This document shows positions 42,669 through 51,382 of a stretch of 64,000 nt of DNA, piece by piece. Origin of the DNA: Brevibacillus sp. (lineage in GTDB: Bacteria > Bacillota > Bacilli > Brevibacillales > Brevibacillaceae); assembly GCA_017656235.1 (NCBI GenBank), contig JACDOF010000002.1, positions 62,001 to 126,000 on the forward strand, written 5' to 3'. The position numbers were made by a program, and so were the translations under genes. A model generated the notes under the pieces. That model searched no databases. It saw only the letters and a program-made list of their open reading frames with translations, and had not been told where the DNA came from. How positions within the stretch are numbered: the stretch's first letter is position 1; each line of letters opens with the position of its first letter.

Positions 42669-44162
42669 ATGATAAAAGTGGAGGAAAAACGAGCAGAGTT
42701 GACTGCAGTTGCTTGTGATGATTTGGTTATCGGCCTTTTCAAGGGAGACGCGTTTGAAGCAGAGCTTGCGGTGCTTGATCAAAAGCTGGAGGGAGCACTG
42801 ACCCAACTGCTGAAGGACCAGGAGATATCGGCGGAGGAAAAACGGGTTGCGGCTGTCTATACACTGGGCAGGGCAGCGGCCAAGCGAATCGTGTTCGTCG
42901 GGCTGGGGGAAAGAAAGGACTTTTGCTTTGTCAAGGCCCGCGATGGATTCGCCCGCTGTGTCAAAGCAATCGTCCAAAAGGGAGAATCGCGGCAGGTGGC
43001 CTGCTGGCTGCCAAAGCAGGGCGGTTTGTCGGCAGAACGTTTCGCCCAGGCAGTGACCGAAGCGTTTTATCTCGCTTCCTACAAGTATGAAGGGTATCGT
43101 CAAAAACCGCAGCAAAAGAACCCCATTGCCGGGGTGACGCTGTACGTGGAAGCAGGCGACCTCACTGCAGCGGAAGAGGGCAGACGGAAGGGAGCAGCGC
43201 TGGCCAGCGGTACCAATTTGGCCCGCGATTTGGTAAACATGCCGGGCAATTATCTGCAGCCGGAAGAGCTGAAAGCGCAAGCGGTGGCCGTCGCCGAACG
43301 GTACGGGATGGCATATGAAGTGCTGGATCGGGAGAAGCTGAAAGAACTGGGGATGGGCGGCGTGCTCGCTGTGGCTCAGGGAAGTGCCGCACCGCCCTAT
43401 GTGGTTGTTGTGAAGTACCAGGGACGTCAGACGTGGGATCAAGTGATTGGATTAATCGGCAAGGGTGTTACCTTTGACAGCGGCGGGATCTCGATCAAGC
43501 CGGTGTCCGGCATGCACGAAATGAAGTCGGACATGGGCGGAGCGGCTGCGTTGATCGGGACGTTGGAAGCGATCGGTCGGCTTCGCCCGGCAGTCAATGT
43601 AATGGCTGTGATTGGCTGTGTGGAGAACATGCCGTCGGGCACTGCGTACAGACCAGGTGACGTCATTACGACGATGAGCGGCAAAACCGTGGAGATTATT
43701 ACGACAGACGCGGAAGGACGGCTGGTGCTGGCGGACTGCATCACGTACGCCAAACAGCAAGGGGTGGACTGCCTGATCGACTGCGCGACGCTGACAGGCG
43801 GCATCGTCGTGGCTTTGGGTAACGTCTGCAGCGGGGCCATGACCAACAACCAGGCAATGGCAGACGAGCTGTTGGCTTGTGCCGAATACGCGGGCGAGCG
43901 CCTCTGGCAGCTGCCAACGTTTGAAGAATACCGGGAGTTGAACAAGTCAAAAGTGGCCGATCTGAAAAACTCCGGTGGACGAAACGGACACGGCATCATC
44001 GGCGGCGTCTTTTTGCAGGAGTTTGCCGAGGATACACCGTGGGTTCATCTGGACGTGGCCGGTACTGCCTACCTCAGCACGGCGACAGACATCAATCCCG
44101 CCGGCGGTACCGGGGTGATGACCCGTACGATTACCCAGTTTGTGCTGGGACGCAGTCAATGA
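42669..44162 (+). CDS. pepA: Leucyl aminopeptidase (M17 family), PepA/YuiE
   Basis: A 497-residue cytosol aminopeptidase. Metal ligands and active site in the C-terminal domain: IGKGVTFDSGGISIKP, KSDMGGAAALIG and TTDAEGRLVLAD. The usual M17 motif NTDAEGRL has Thr for the first Asn here. It removes N-terminal residues from peptides with two Zn or Mn ions. In B. subtilis this is yuiE, in the same yui set. Two small genes on the same strand surround it. Confidence 0.95.
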   Translation: MIKVEEKRAELTAVACDDLVIGLFKGDAFEAELAVLDQKLEGALTQLLKDQEISAEEKRVAAVYTLGRAAAKRIVFVGLGERKDFCFVKARDGFARCVKAIVQKGESRQVACWLPKQGGLSAERFAQAVTEAFYLASYKYEGYRQKPQQKNPIAGVTLYVEAGDLTAAEEGRRKGAALASGTNLARDLVNMPGNYLQPEELKAQAVAVAERYGMAYEVLDREKLKELGMGGVLAVAQGSAAPPYVVVVKYQGRQTWDQVIGLIGKGVTFDSGGISIKPVSGMHEMKSDMGGAAALIGTLEAIGRLRPAVNVMAVIGCVENMPSGTAYRPGDVITTMSGKTVEIITTDAEGRLVLADCITYAKQQGVDCLIDCATLTGGIVVALGNVCSGAMTNNQAMADELLACAEYAGERLWQLPTFEEYRELNKSKVADLKNSGGRNGHGIIGGVFLQEFAEDTPWVHLDVAGTAYLSTATDINPAGGTGVMTRTITQFVLGRSQ

Positions 44163-44235
44163 GTCCCTGGCGGCCGGGGTACCGCCATCTCTTGAACGTT
44201 TTCCGTCAATCCCTTTCCTGAAGGAGGAAGCTGCA

Positions 44236-44667
44236 ATGGCTTTTCAAAATCCCAGTGATGACAAACGCCGAGAGATTCTTAAGGAAGCCAGGACGATTGC
44301 GGTCGTAGGCTGTTCGAACAACCCGGAGCGCACCAGCTACATGATAGCGGAAGCGCTTCAGCAGGCTGGTTACCGCATCATTCCCGTCAACCCGACCATA
44401 GAGGGAGAGACGGTCCTGGGCGAGAAAGTGGTGGGTTCGCTGACTGACATACGTGAACCTGTTGACATCGTAAATGTCTTCCGCCGAAGTGAACACGTGC
44501 TGCCTGTTGCCGAAGAAGCGGTCAAGATCAAACCCAAGGTTCTCTGGATGCAGCTTGGCATCGTCAATGAAGAGGCGGCGCAGTTGGCTGAACAGCATGG
44601 AGTCGAGGTCGTGATGGACCGCTGCATCAAGGTGGATCATGCCCTGCTCGTTCCTCGCAAACAATAA
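44236..44667 (+). CDS. CoA-binding Rossmann-fold protein (YccU type)
   Basis: A 143-residue single-domain CoA-binding protein: KEARTIAVVGCSNNPERTSY, YRIIPVNPTIEGETVLGE, VDIVNVFRRSEHVLPV and a conserved Cys in VVMDRCIKVDH. It resembles the CoA-binding domain of succinyl-CoA synthetase but lacks other domains. The physiological role is unknown. AAGGAGGAAG precedes ATG 44236. Confidence 0.88.
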   Translation: MAFQNPSDDKRREILKEARTIAVVGCSNNPERTSYMIAEALQQAGYRIIPVNPTIEGETVLGEKVVGSLTDIREPVDIVNVFRRSEHVLPVAEEAVKIKPKVLWMQLGIVNEEAAQLAEQHGVEVVMDRCIKVDHALLVPRKQ

Positions 44668-44765
44668 GGGAAACGGCAGCTCGAAGGTGACGCCATCTGC
44701 GCCCGGAACCCCGTGTCATCAGGTCGAATGAGACCAGGAATGATTCATGAAAGGAGCGAGGGAAC

Positions 44766-45356
44766 ATGTTTGATCTGAAAAAAAACGACATGCAAAACCG
44801 CGTCCCTCCCAATCAGAAGGTAACGACCGGCTTTCCCGTACTCCATTATGGAGACGTACCGCACTATGAAGATTTGAGCCAGTGGGATTTTCGCATCTTC
44901 GGGCTGGTCGAACAAGAGGTGACGCTCACGTACGAGCAGATGACTGCGCTGCCAACCACTCAAGTGACCAACGACATTCACTGTGTCACCGGGTGGAGCA
45001 AACTGGACAATCTTTGGGAAGGGATACCGGTGGAAGAAGTAGTGAAGCTGGTAAAAGTGAAGCCGGAGGCGAAGTACGTGATGCTCCACGCCGAACACGG
45101 CTGGACGGCCAACATGCCGCTTGAGGATTTTATGCGCCCCGGCAACCTGTTTGCCTTCAAGCACAACGGTGAGCCGCTAACCCCTGACCACGGCTATCCG
45201 CTTCGCTTCGTCGTCCCCCATCTCTACTTTTGGAAAAGTGCCAAATGGGTGCGCGGCGTGGAGTTTCTGGAGAAGGACAAACCAGGTTTTTGGGAGAAAA
45301 ACGGGTACCACATGTATGGTAATCCGTGGAAAGAGCAGAGGTTTGCTTGGGATTGA
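44766..45356 (+). CDS. yuiH: YuiH-like molybdopterin oxidoreductase
   Basis: A 196-residue sulfite-oxidase-fold protein. The molybdenum-ligating Cys lies in TNDIHCVTGWSKLDN; other conserved segments are AEHGWTANMPLEDFM and PDHGYPLRFVVPHLYFWKS. No heme domain and no signal peptide, so it works in the cytoplasm, unlike MsrP/YedY. It needs molybdenum cofactor; a modA gene lies at 63.5 kb. Substrate unknown. GAAAGGAGCGAGGGAAC precedes ATG 44766. Confidence 0.9.
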   Translation: MFDLKKNDMQNRVPPNQKVTTGFPVLHYGDVPHYEDLSQWDFRIFGLVEQEVTLTYEQMTALPTTQVTNDIHCVTGWSKLDNLWEGIPVEEVVKLVKVKPEAKYVMLHAEHGWTANMPLEDFMRPGNLFAFKHNGEPLTPDHGYPLRFVVPHLYFWKSAKWVRGVEFLEKDKPGFWEKNGYHMYGNPWKEQRFAWD

Positions 45357-45365
45357 TGAATGGAA

Positions 45366-45393
45366 AAGGGCTATCACATGATGATAGCCTTTC
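45366..45393 (+). terminator. Terminator after yuiH
   Basis: GGCTATCA (45369-45376) pairs with TGATAGCC (45382-45389), with A-rich and T-rich flanks. Confidence 0.75.
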
Positions 45394-45545
45394 CAGACTG
45401 GAGACAAAGTGTCCCGAAGGGGCCTGTTGTCCTGATCGCGCTGTTGCCTGACCGGCAAAGATGCACGACTGCCCGCTCGAAACGATCCGTGGGCTTGTCA
45501 CGGACAATTGGCACTCTTCCCTTGGAAACAGGTTTGTCAGCATTC
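45393..45545. repeat. Intergenic palindromic repeat, family B, internally deleted copy
   Basis: GACAAAGTGTCCCGAAGGG and CGCGCTGTTGCCTGACC match 7511-7562, and TTGTCACGGACAATTGGCAC and GGAAACAGGTTTGTC match the other end near 7708-7750. The central hairpin of the full copy is missing. Confidence 0.8.
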
Positions 45546-45580
45546 TGAAAGGAGCCTTATGATGATTGAGGCTCCTTTCA
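45546..45580. terminator. Strong hairpin between repeats B and A
   Basis: GAAAGGAGCC pairs with GGCTCCTTTC across a 12-base loop. It may terminate transcription from either side. Confidence 0.6.
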
Positions 45581-45599
45581 GCATGTAAGGGTGTCGAGC

Positions 45600-45885
45600 G
45601 CATCTTGGGGTGAACAGGCCCAAACGGTGCTGATCGAGTTGCAAAGCTCTCGCATGGGACGAGTGTGGGCGGTTTTTCGCCAGCGAACGGGTTTGGCCAA
45701 CCTGCCAGCGAAACGGCGTATCCGCAGGAAAATCGCAGCGGCAACAGCATCACGTCGCTGCGGGACATCGTTTTGCCGCTGCCCCTGCGGATCGGCGTGG
45801 AGCGTCCTGGACTGCTGCTTCGCTGGTTGGCCACCTTGCGTGAGCGCGAAAAACGCCCCACGCGTATTCACGAAACTTTGTCTGC
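45600..45885. repeat. Linker plus family A palindrome, full copy
   Basis: Bases 45600-45650 match the linker at 1217-1266 (GGGGTGAACAGG, then TCGAGTTGCAAAGCTCTCGC). Family A follows: GAGTGTGGGCGGTTTTTCGC, GCGTATCCGCAGG, CGTCGCTGCGGGACATCG, CCTGCGGATCGGCGTGG and GCGCGAAAAACGCCCCACGC. It lies between the convergent yuiH and aqp genes. Confidence 0.82.
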
Positions 45886-45893
45886 AATCCCTT

Positions 45894-46655
45894 CTACTTG
45901 ACTGCATCTGTGGTTGTACCGGAAGCGGTGTCGCAGGAAGGCGCAGAAATAACATCATAGGTGAAAGCAGCAAGGACGGCACCGAGCAGGGGACCTATTA
46001 CATAGATCGGAAAATGGCTCCAGTCAACGGTTCCGCCTGCCAGAGTGTCCACCACATAGGGGCCGAAGGTTCGTGCCGGATTGAAGGAGGAACCCGTCGG
46101 ACCGGCCGTCATCATGATGATGCCGCCAACCGTCAAGCCAATGATCAGCCCGGCGAATCCGTGGGGAGACCGTGAATCGACGGCCACTCCCATTATGACA
46201 AGCATCAGAATGAAGGTTTCTATCGCTTCAATCGCGATTCCCTGAACATATCCGGTTGTCGGAGAAAGGACGGTGGCACCGAGATTTCCTACGATTGCAC
46301 CATCCGGGCCCAATACGACCAGGATCATTAGCGCTCCAGCTATTCCTCCCGTACATTGTGCAGTCACGTAAGCGGGAACTTCCCGCCAGGAAAAGCGTCC
46401 CGCCGCTGCCAATCCGATCGTCACCGCCGGATTGATGTGACACCCTGATACTTTTCCAAAGGTGTAAATCATCGCGGTGACGATGATGGCAAAAGCCAAG
46501 CTGATAACGCCGATATCAGCCAGCGTGGTGGCGTGATTCGTTTTCGCCGACAGGATTCCGTGAAATGCCGCACTTCCCGGGCCGATGAGTACCAGAAGGG
46601 CCGTGCCGACGAACTCAGCGAGACTCCGCCGCCATAAAGCAGGTGGATGCCCCAT
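45894..46655 (-). CDS. MIP family channel (aquaporin/glycerol facilitator)
   Basis: A 253-residue channel with six membrane helices and both pore motifs: SGCHINPAVTIG (first NPA) and TGSSFNPARTFGP (second NPA). It passes water or small neutral solutes. It follows fdhA on the same strand with 80 bases and no terminator, so it likely belongs to the sigma-54-dependent unit. A substrate such as an alcohol, glycerol or an aldehyde hydrate would fit but is inference. GGTGGTGCGGCC precedes ATG 46655. Confidence 0.9.
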   Translation of the reverse strand: MGHPPALWRRSLAEFVGTALLVLIGPGSAAFHGILSAKTNHATTLADIGVISLAFAIIVTAMIYTFGKVSGCHINPAVTIGLAAAGRFSWREVPAYVTAQCTGGIAGALMILVVLGPDGAIVGNLGATVLSPTTGYVQGIAIEAIETFILMLVIMGVAVDSRSPHGFAGLIIGLTVGGIIMMTAGPTGSSFNPARTFGPYVVDTLAGGTVDWSHFPIYVIGPLLGAVLAAFTYDVISAPSCDTASGTTTDAVK

Positions 46656-46735
46656 GGCCGCACCACCTTTCCTTCGCATAGTCTCTTCAAAATATTTACG
46701 TTTCCGCTGGATAAGCCTGTACCATGCCGAGGGGA

Positions 46736-47950
46736 TTATTTTACCAAGCCATGGGGATCAATCACGTATTTTCTGGCCGCCCCTTTATCAAATTCGCTGT
46801 AGGCTTGCGGTGCTTCATCCAGTGAAATTTTTGTAGCATTGACCGCTCTGGCGATCTGAGCCTTGCCATGGAGGATCGCCATCATCAGCTCGCGATGGTA
46901 TCTCATGACCGGTGTCTGTCCGGTGACAAAGGTATGGGCTTTTGCCCATCCCAGGCCGATGCGAATTTTCAATGTTCCCGCCTTAGCGTCCTCGTCCACA
47001 GCTCCAGGATCACCCGTTACGTAAAGACCCGGGATGCCGAGTCTGCCTGCGGCTCTGGTTATTTCCATAATGGAGTTTAGAACGGTGGCAGGAGCTTCGG
47101 AATGGTTGCGGCCGTGACCGTGCGCTTCAAAACCAACGCAGTCGATCGCACAATCCACTTCTGGAACGCCCAGAATCTGTTCGATTTGTTCAGCCAGGTT
47201 ATCATGTTCGCTTAAGTCGATGGTTTCACATCCAAAGCTTCTCGCTTGCTCCAGTCGAGCCGCATTCAAGTCACCGACAATGACTACGGATGCACCCAAA
47301 AGTTGAGCGGAATGGGCAGCAGCAAGTCCAACCGGCCCTGCTCCGGCAACATAGACGGTAGAGCCGGGACGAACACCGGCACTCACGGCACCGTGGTAAC
47401 CTGTTGGGAAAATATCCGAAAGCATAGTCAGATCGAGGATTTTTTCCATCGCCTGATCTTTGTCGGGGAATTTGAGAAGCTGAAAGTCTGCATAAGGAAC
47501 CATGACGTATTCCGATTGACCGCCCACCCAACCGCCCATGTCGACATACCCATATGCAGATCCTGGACGATCAGGGTTTACATTCAGGCAGACATGGGTG
47601 TTTTGTTCCTTGCAGTTTCGACATCTTCCGCAAGCAATGTTGAACGGTACCGAAACGAGATCCCCTTTTTTGATGAATTCTACATCGCGTCCAACCTCAA
47701 TCACTTCTCCCGTAATTTCGTGGCCCAGGACGAGTCCGGGGGGTGCTGTTGTACGACCGCGCACCATGTGTTGGTCGCTTCCGCAAATGTTTGTCGTCAC
47801 CACCTTCAGGATCACGCCATGATCACATTTGCGGCCGACGTTTAGTGGATTCACCCCTGGCCCGTCCCGCAGTACCAAATCTGGATACGCAATGTCCTGC
47901 ACCTCTACCTTGCCTGGTCCCATGTAGACGACTCCCCGGTTGCTTGCCAT
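46736..47950 (-). CDS. fdhA: Glutathione-independent formaldehyde dehydrogenase-type zinc enzyme
   Basis: A 404-residue zinc-dependent dehydrogenase. Catalytic zinc region NICGSDQHMVRGR and GLVLGHEITGE; structural-zinc Cys set CGRCRNCKEQNTHVC; NAD site VYVAGAGPVGLAAAHSA. The insertion between them and the overall length match Pseudomonas formaldehyde dehydrogenase/dismutase, which holds NAD tightly. Aldehyde detoxification is likely. AAAAGGAGG precedes ATG 47950. The promoter is of -24/-12 type (47998-48013). Confidence 0.88.
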   Translation of the reverse strand: MASNRGVVYMGPGKVEVQDIAYPDLVLRDGPGVNPLNVGRKCDHGVILKVVTTNICGSDQHMVRGRTTAPPGLVLGHEITGEVIEVGRDVEFIKKGDLVSVPFNIACGRCRNCKEQNTHVCLNVNPDRPGSAYGYVDMGGWVGGQSEYVMVPYADFQLLKFPDKDQAMEKILDLTMLSDIFPTGYHGAVSAGVRPGSTVYVAGAGPVGLAAAHSAQLLGASVVIVGDLNAARLEQARSFGCETIDLSEHDNLAEQIEQILGVPEVDCAIDCVGFEAHGHGRNHSEAPATVLNSIMEITRAAGRLGIPGLYVTGDPGAVDEDAKAGTLKIRIGLGWAKAHTFVTGQTPVMRYHRELMMAILHGKAQIARAVNATKISLDEAPQAYSEFDKGAARKYVIDPHGLVK

Positions 47951-47997
47951 TTCAATTCCTCCTTTTATTATGATTGGGATTGTGTAGAAACACGGAA

Positions 47998-48013
47998 AGC
48001 AAAAGGCGTGCCA
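47998..48013 (-). promoter_or_regulatory. Sigma-54 (SigL) -24/-12 promoter of fdhA
   Basis: Read on the minus strand, TGGCACGCCTTTTGCT matches the consensus TGGCACG-N4-TTGCW at every defined position. Start of transcription would be near 47987, 37 bases before the fdhA ATG. The divergent gene at 48168 encodes a sigma-54 activator. Confidence 0.88.
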
Positions 48014-48084
48014 GACAAAAAAACTGATCATGACAGCGGTTTCACAGAGGGGAGATGGTGAACTGTTCTACTTTGAAACAACAA

Positions 48085-48106
48085 ATTGCGCAAATATTGA
48101 GCAAAT
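48085..48106. promoter_or_regulatory. Tandem dyad, candidate enhancer (UAS) for the sigma-54 activator
   Basis: ATTGCGCAAAT (48085-48095) and ATTGAGCAAAT (48096-48106) are direct repeats 11 bases apart with one difference; each has a TTGxGCAA dyad core. They lie about 100-120 bases upstream of the predicted fdhA start, a usual distance for an enhancer. Confidence 0.6.
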
Positions 48107-48167
48107 TTAATATTCTGTGATATTCTGGTTGTGCACCCATTCTGTTGTTTGTTTGGAGGTGATCCTA

Positions 48168-49922
48168 TTGTCATCTCTTACACCTCTGGAAGAGCAGCAA
48201 ATGATAGAGCGTTCTTGGAATCGATGCTATTCGCTTGGATTCAAACCGGTGGATGCCGTAGATGATGAACTGCTTTCCGATCAACAGGTAAACGAATTGC
48301 TGCAGGAGAATTACGATCTTCTTTATCACGTTACCGCCGTATTCGAGAAGTTGGCTCCCTTTCTCAGGAAAAGCGGACAAATCGCGCTGCTGGTCGATCG
48401 TCATGGATTCGTGCTCCATGCACAAAGTGATCCCAACTTTGACCGCCAAGCAAAAGAACTTCACTTGCGAGTCGGGGCGAATTGGCATGAGCAGAAGAAG
48501 GGGACAAACGCGATGGGGGTCGCCTTGCAGGAGGAAAAGCCTGTAAGAATTCACGGCGAACAGCATTTCTTTGTTCAGAACAGGTGTCTCACATGTGCCG
48601 CGTCCCCCATTTTTACACCCACCGGTGAACTGGCAGGTGCGATCAACATGAGTGCAACAAGGGAACAATACCATCCCTTTCTTTTCTCCCTTGTTGGTTT
48701 CATTGCGGAATCCGTACAAAATCGACTCCTGCTGGAACAGGTAAAGCACGAACACCTCATCACCTTAAAAGAACTGGAACACACGTCCAATCGATTTCAT
48801 ACACCGCTTTTGACACTCGACAGCGAAAACCGCATCATTCGTGCGAATCAGGCAGCACGGCGCATACTGGGAAAGGATTGCGTGGGTAAGGAACTACGTG
48901 AAAAAAAGGGGTTCGTGATTGAATCCATCCTTGACAATACGAGCAAAATATGGCGATCTGTTGCGGTGTTCACGAAGGAAGCAAAAAAACAGCAGCTGTA
49001 CACATTCGATCAGATAGCCGGTTCCTGTACCAGTATCCAAAGGGCCAAGGAATTGGCAAGAAAAGTGGCGGAAACGGATCTGCCCGTTCTTCTTTTGGGA
49101 GAAACGGGAACGGGGAAAGAACTGTTTGCCCAATCCATTCATACTGCCAGTCCGCGAGCGTGGCATCCGTTCATTGCCGTCAACTGCAGCGCCATTCCGG
49201 AAACCATCATAGAAAGTGAACTGTTCGGATACGAGGGTGGTGCCTTCACGGGAGCAAAAGCTGATGGGAATATCGGGAAAATCGAAGCTGCGCATCAGGG
49301 AACGCTGTTTTTGGACGAGATCGGCGATATGTCCCTTCGTGCCCAGGCGGCGCTGCTCCGTGTCCTGCAGGAGAAAGTGATTACCCCGGTTGGCAGTGTG
49401 AAAAGCAAACCTGTCGATGTTCGCATCATAGCGGCAACAAACAAGAACCTGCAGGATGAAATAAAGGCGAATCGATTCCGATCCGACCTCTATTACCGCT
49501 TGAAAGGGATTTCCATTACCCTGCCACCGCTTCGCCAACGAAGCGATGTAATGGAGCTGGCGGAACATATGCTGCGGACGATGAGCGGATCTTCCGCGAT
49601 CACACTTTCTGCGGAAGCAAAAACGAAGCTGCGTTCTTATTCGTGGCCCGGAAACGTACGGGAATTATCCAGTGTGTTAAACCAGGCTGTCTTCTTGGCG
49701 GAAGGGAGTCAGATTGGCCCCGAACATCTTCAGCTTGAATGTGAAGAAAGAGAGGAGGAACATCAACGAACGGTTCCTTCTCTACCAGCTTTAGAAAAAG
49801 AGGCGATTCAGCAATCTCTTCAAATGGCCCGCTGGAATATCAGCAAAGCGGCCAGAATGCTTCAGATCAGCCGCAATACGCTATATCGTAAAATGCAGGA
49901 GTACAAGATTATTCAACAGTAA
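48168..49922 (+). CDS. Sigma-54-dependent transcriptional activator (AcoR type)
   Basis: A 584-residue enhancer-binding protein. Residues about 50-200 are a GAF-like sensor, about 205-260 a PAS-like segment, about 285-515 the AAA+ domain with Walker A GETGTGKE, the sigma-54 contact loop GGAFTGA and LFLDEIGDM, and the C-terminus a Fis-type helix-turn-helix (NISKAARMLQISRNTLYRKM). TTG 48168 is chosen because GGAGGTGATC (48155-48164) precedes it. It is divergent from fdhA, whose promoter is of the matching type, so it is the probable activator. The inducer is unknown. Confidence 0.93.
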   Translation: MSSLTPLEEQQMIERSWNRCYSLGFKPVDAVDDELLSDQQVNELLQENYDLLYHVTAVFEKLAPFLRKSGQIALLVDRHGFVLHAQSDPNFDRQAKELHLRVGANWHEQKKGTNAMGVALQEEKPVRIHGEQHFFVQNRCLTCAASPIFTPTGELAGAINMSATREQYHPFLFSLVGFIAESVQNRLLLEQVKHEHLITLKELEHTSNRFHTPLLTLDSENRIIRANQAARRILGKDCVGKELREKKGFVIESILDNTSKIWRSVAVFTKEAKKQQLYTFDQIAGSCTSIQRAKELARKVAETDLPVLLLGETGTGKELFAQSIHTASPRAWHPFIAVNCSAIPETIIESELFGYEGGAFTGAKADGNIGKIEAAHQGTLFLDEIGDMSLRAQAALLRVLQEKVITPVGSVKSKPVDVRIIAATNKNLQDEIKANRFRSDLYYRLKGISITLPPLRQRSDVMELAEHMLRTMSGSSAITLSAEAKTKLRSYSWPGNVRELSSVLNQAVFLAEGSQIGPEHLQLECEEREEEHQRTVPSLPALEKEAIQQSLQMARWNISKAARMLQISRNTLYRKMQEYKIIQQ

Positions 49923-49972
49923 CGATTCGACGATGGCTGCACGTGGATCTCAAGCGGCAGCACTGAAACGGG

Positions 49973-50005
49973 GAAGAGGCGACTATCGCCTCTTCAATTT
50001 TTTTC
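49973..50005 (+). terminator. Rho-independent terminator
   Basis: GAAGAGGCG (49973-49981) pairs with CGCCTCTTC (49987-49995), followed by AATTTTTTT. Confidence 0.92.
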
Positions 50006-50119
50006 GCTTTAATAATCTCGGCAGGCACGCTGCGGACCTTCTCCTTTCCCCATCATAAATTGCAGATGTTGGCCATACACATTAGCAACGGCATTCTTTT
50101 CGAGGAGGAAAATTATACG

Positions 50120-51343
50120 TTGAAAGCCATCCAATTTGAAGCCAGCATTCCCAATTACATCTTCAGCAAAGCAGTCGGCCGGTTTTTTCCTTCCGTCTAC
50201 TCCGGACGCATGTCGTGCCTTTCGTACCGTGACGTGCAGGAGCCGTCTCTGCCCAATCAAGAGTGGGTGAAGGTGCGGGTCAAATACGCCGGTATTTGCG
50301 GCAGTGATTTGAACCTGATTTTCCTTCACGACAGTCCGGCCACCTCTCCCTTCGCATCCTTTCCCTTTACCATCGGCCACGAAATCGTTGGCGTCATTGA
50401 GCAAGTCGGAAAAAAGGCAGGACACCTCTCCGTAGGGGAGCGGGTGGTGGTTGATCCTATCTTGTCGTGTGAAACGAGAGGATTTCGCGATGCCTGTCCG
50501 GCCTGCCGCCGCGGGGATCTCAGCCTCTGCGAGCGAATGACGGCCGGGGACATCTCGCCCGGGCTCCTGATCGGCGCCTGCAGGGATACGGGGGGCGGGT
50601 GGAGTTCCCGCCTGGTCGCCCACCACAGCCAGGTGCTCAGGCTCCCTTCGCAAGTAAGCGATCTGAACGCGGTGATGATTGATCCATTCGCCACCGCCTT
50701 GCACGGCGTCATGCGCGACCCGCCCCGAAAAGGTCAAACCGTGCTGATCGTCGGCGCAGGAGTGATCGGCATGTGCGTGGTGGTTGCAATCCGGGCCCTT
50801 GGCCTCGAGCCGCGGGTGGTGGTGCTGGCGAAGCATCCGTTTCAGGCGGAACTGGTTCGCCGCTTTGGCGCGGACGATGTGGTTCTGCTCAAGTCGGACT
50901 TTGGCCACGATCAGCAGTTGGCCGAGGTTCTCGGAGCGAAGGTGCTGAAGCCGATCTTCGGAAGTCCGGTGATCCAGGGAGGAGCGGACGTCGTCTACGA
51001 GTGTGTCGGCAAGGACCAAAGCATAAACGATGCGCTCCGTTTCGCGAAAAGCAAGGGGAAAGTCAACCTGCTCGGCGTGGCCAGCGTTCCCCGAAAGGTG
51101 GATTGGACGCCGATCTGGTTGAATGAACTGGAGGTAAAGGGGAGCTTTGCCTGCAGTACGGAAGACTACCGCGGGGAGCGGCACCGTACCTACGCCGTGG
51201 CGATCGACCTGATCAGCTCCGGAAAGGCGGATTTGGCCTCCCTGGTAACCCACCGCTTCCCGCTGCATCAATACCGCGAGGCGATCGCCACCGCCGCGGG
51301 CAAGAGGAAGAGCAGGGCGATAAAAGTGGTGTTTGAACCGTAG
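50120..51343 (+). CDS. Zinc-dependent alcohol/polyol dehydrogenase
   Basis: A 407-residue medium-chain dehydrogenase. Catalytic zinc region AGICGSDLNLI and TIGHEIVGVI; a structural-zinc-like CPACRRGDLSLCE; NAD site VLIVGAGVIGMCVVV. The segment from about residue 1 to 45 (SIPNYIFSKAVGRFFPSV) is longer than usual. TTG 50120 follows GAGGAGG with a long spacer, so the start is only moderately sure. It is followed after 39 bases by an aldolase-domain gene; together they suggest a sugar or polyol pathway. Substrate unknown. Confidence 0.85.
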   Translation: MKAIQFEASIPNYIFSKAVGRFFPSVYSGRMSCLSYRDVQEPSLPNQEWVKVRVKYAGICGSDLNLIFLHDSPATSPFASFPFTIGHEIVGVIEQVGKKAGHLSVGERVVVDPILSCETRGFRDACPACRRGDLSLCERMTAGDISPGLLIGACRDTGGGWSSRLVAHHSQVLRLPSQVSDLNAVMIDPFATALHGVMRDPPRKGQTVLIVGAGVIGMCVVVAIRALGLEPRVVVLAKHPFQAELVRRFGADDVVLLKSDFGHDQQLAEVLGAKVLKPIFGSPVIQGGADVVYECVGKDQSINDALRFAKSKGKVNLLGVASVPRKVDWTPIWLNELEVKGSFACSTEDYRGERHRTYAVAIDLISSGKADLASLVTHRFPLHQYREAIATAAGKRKSRAIKVVFEP

Positions 51344-51382
51344 GTTTCCGGTCAAAACGAACAATGAGAGAAGGGTATAGAG

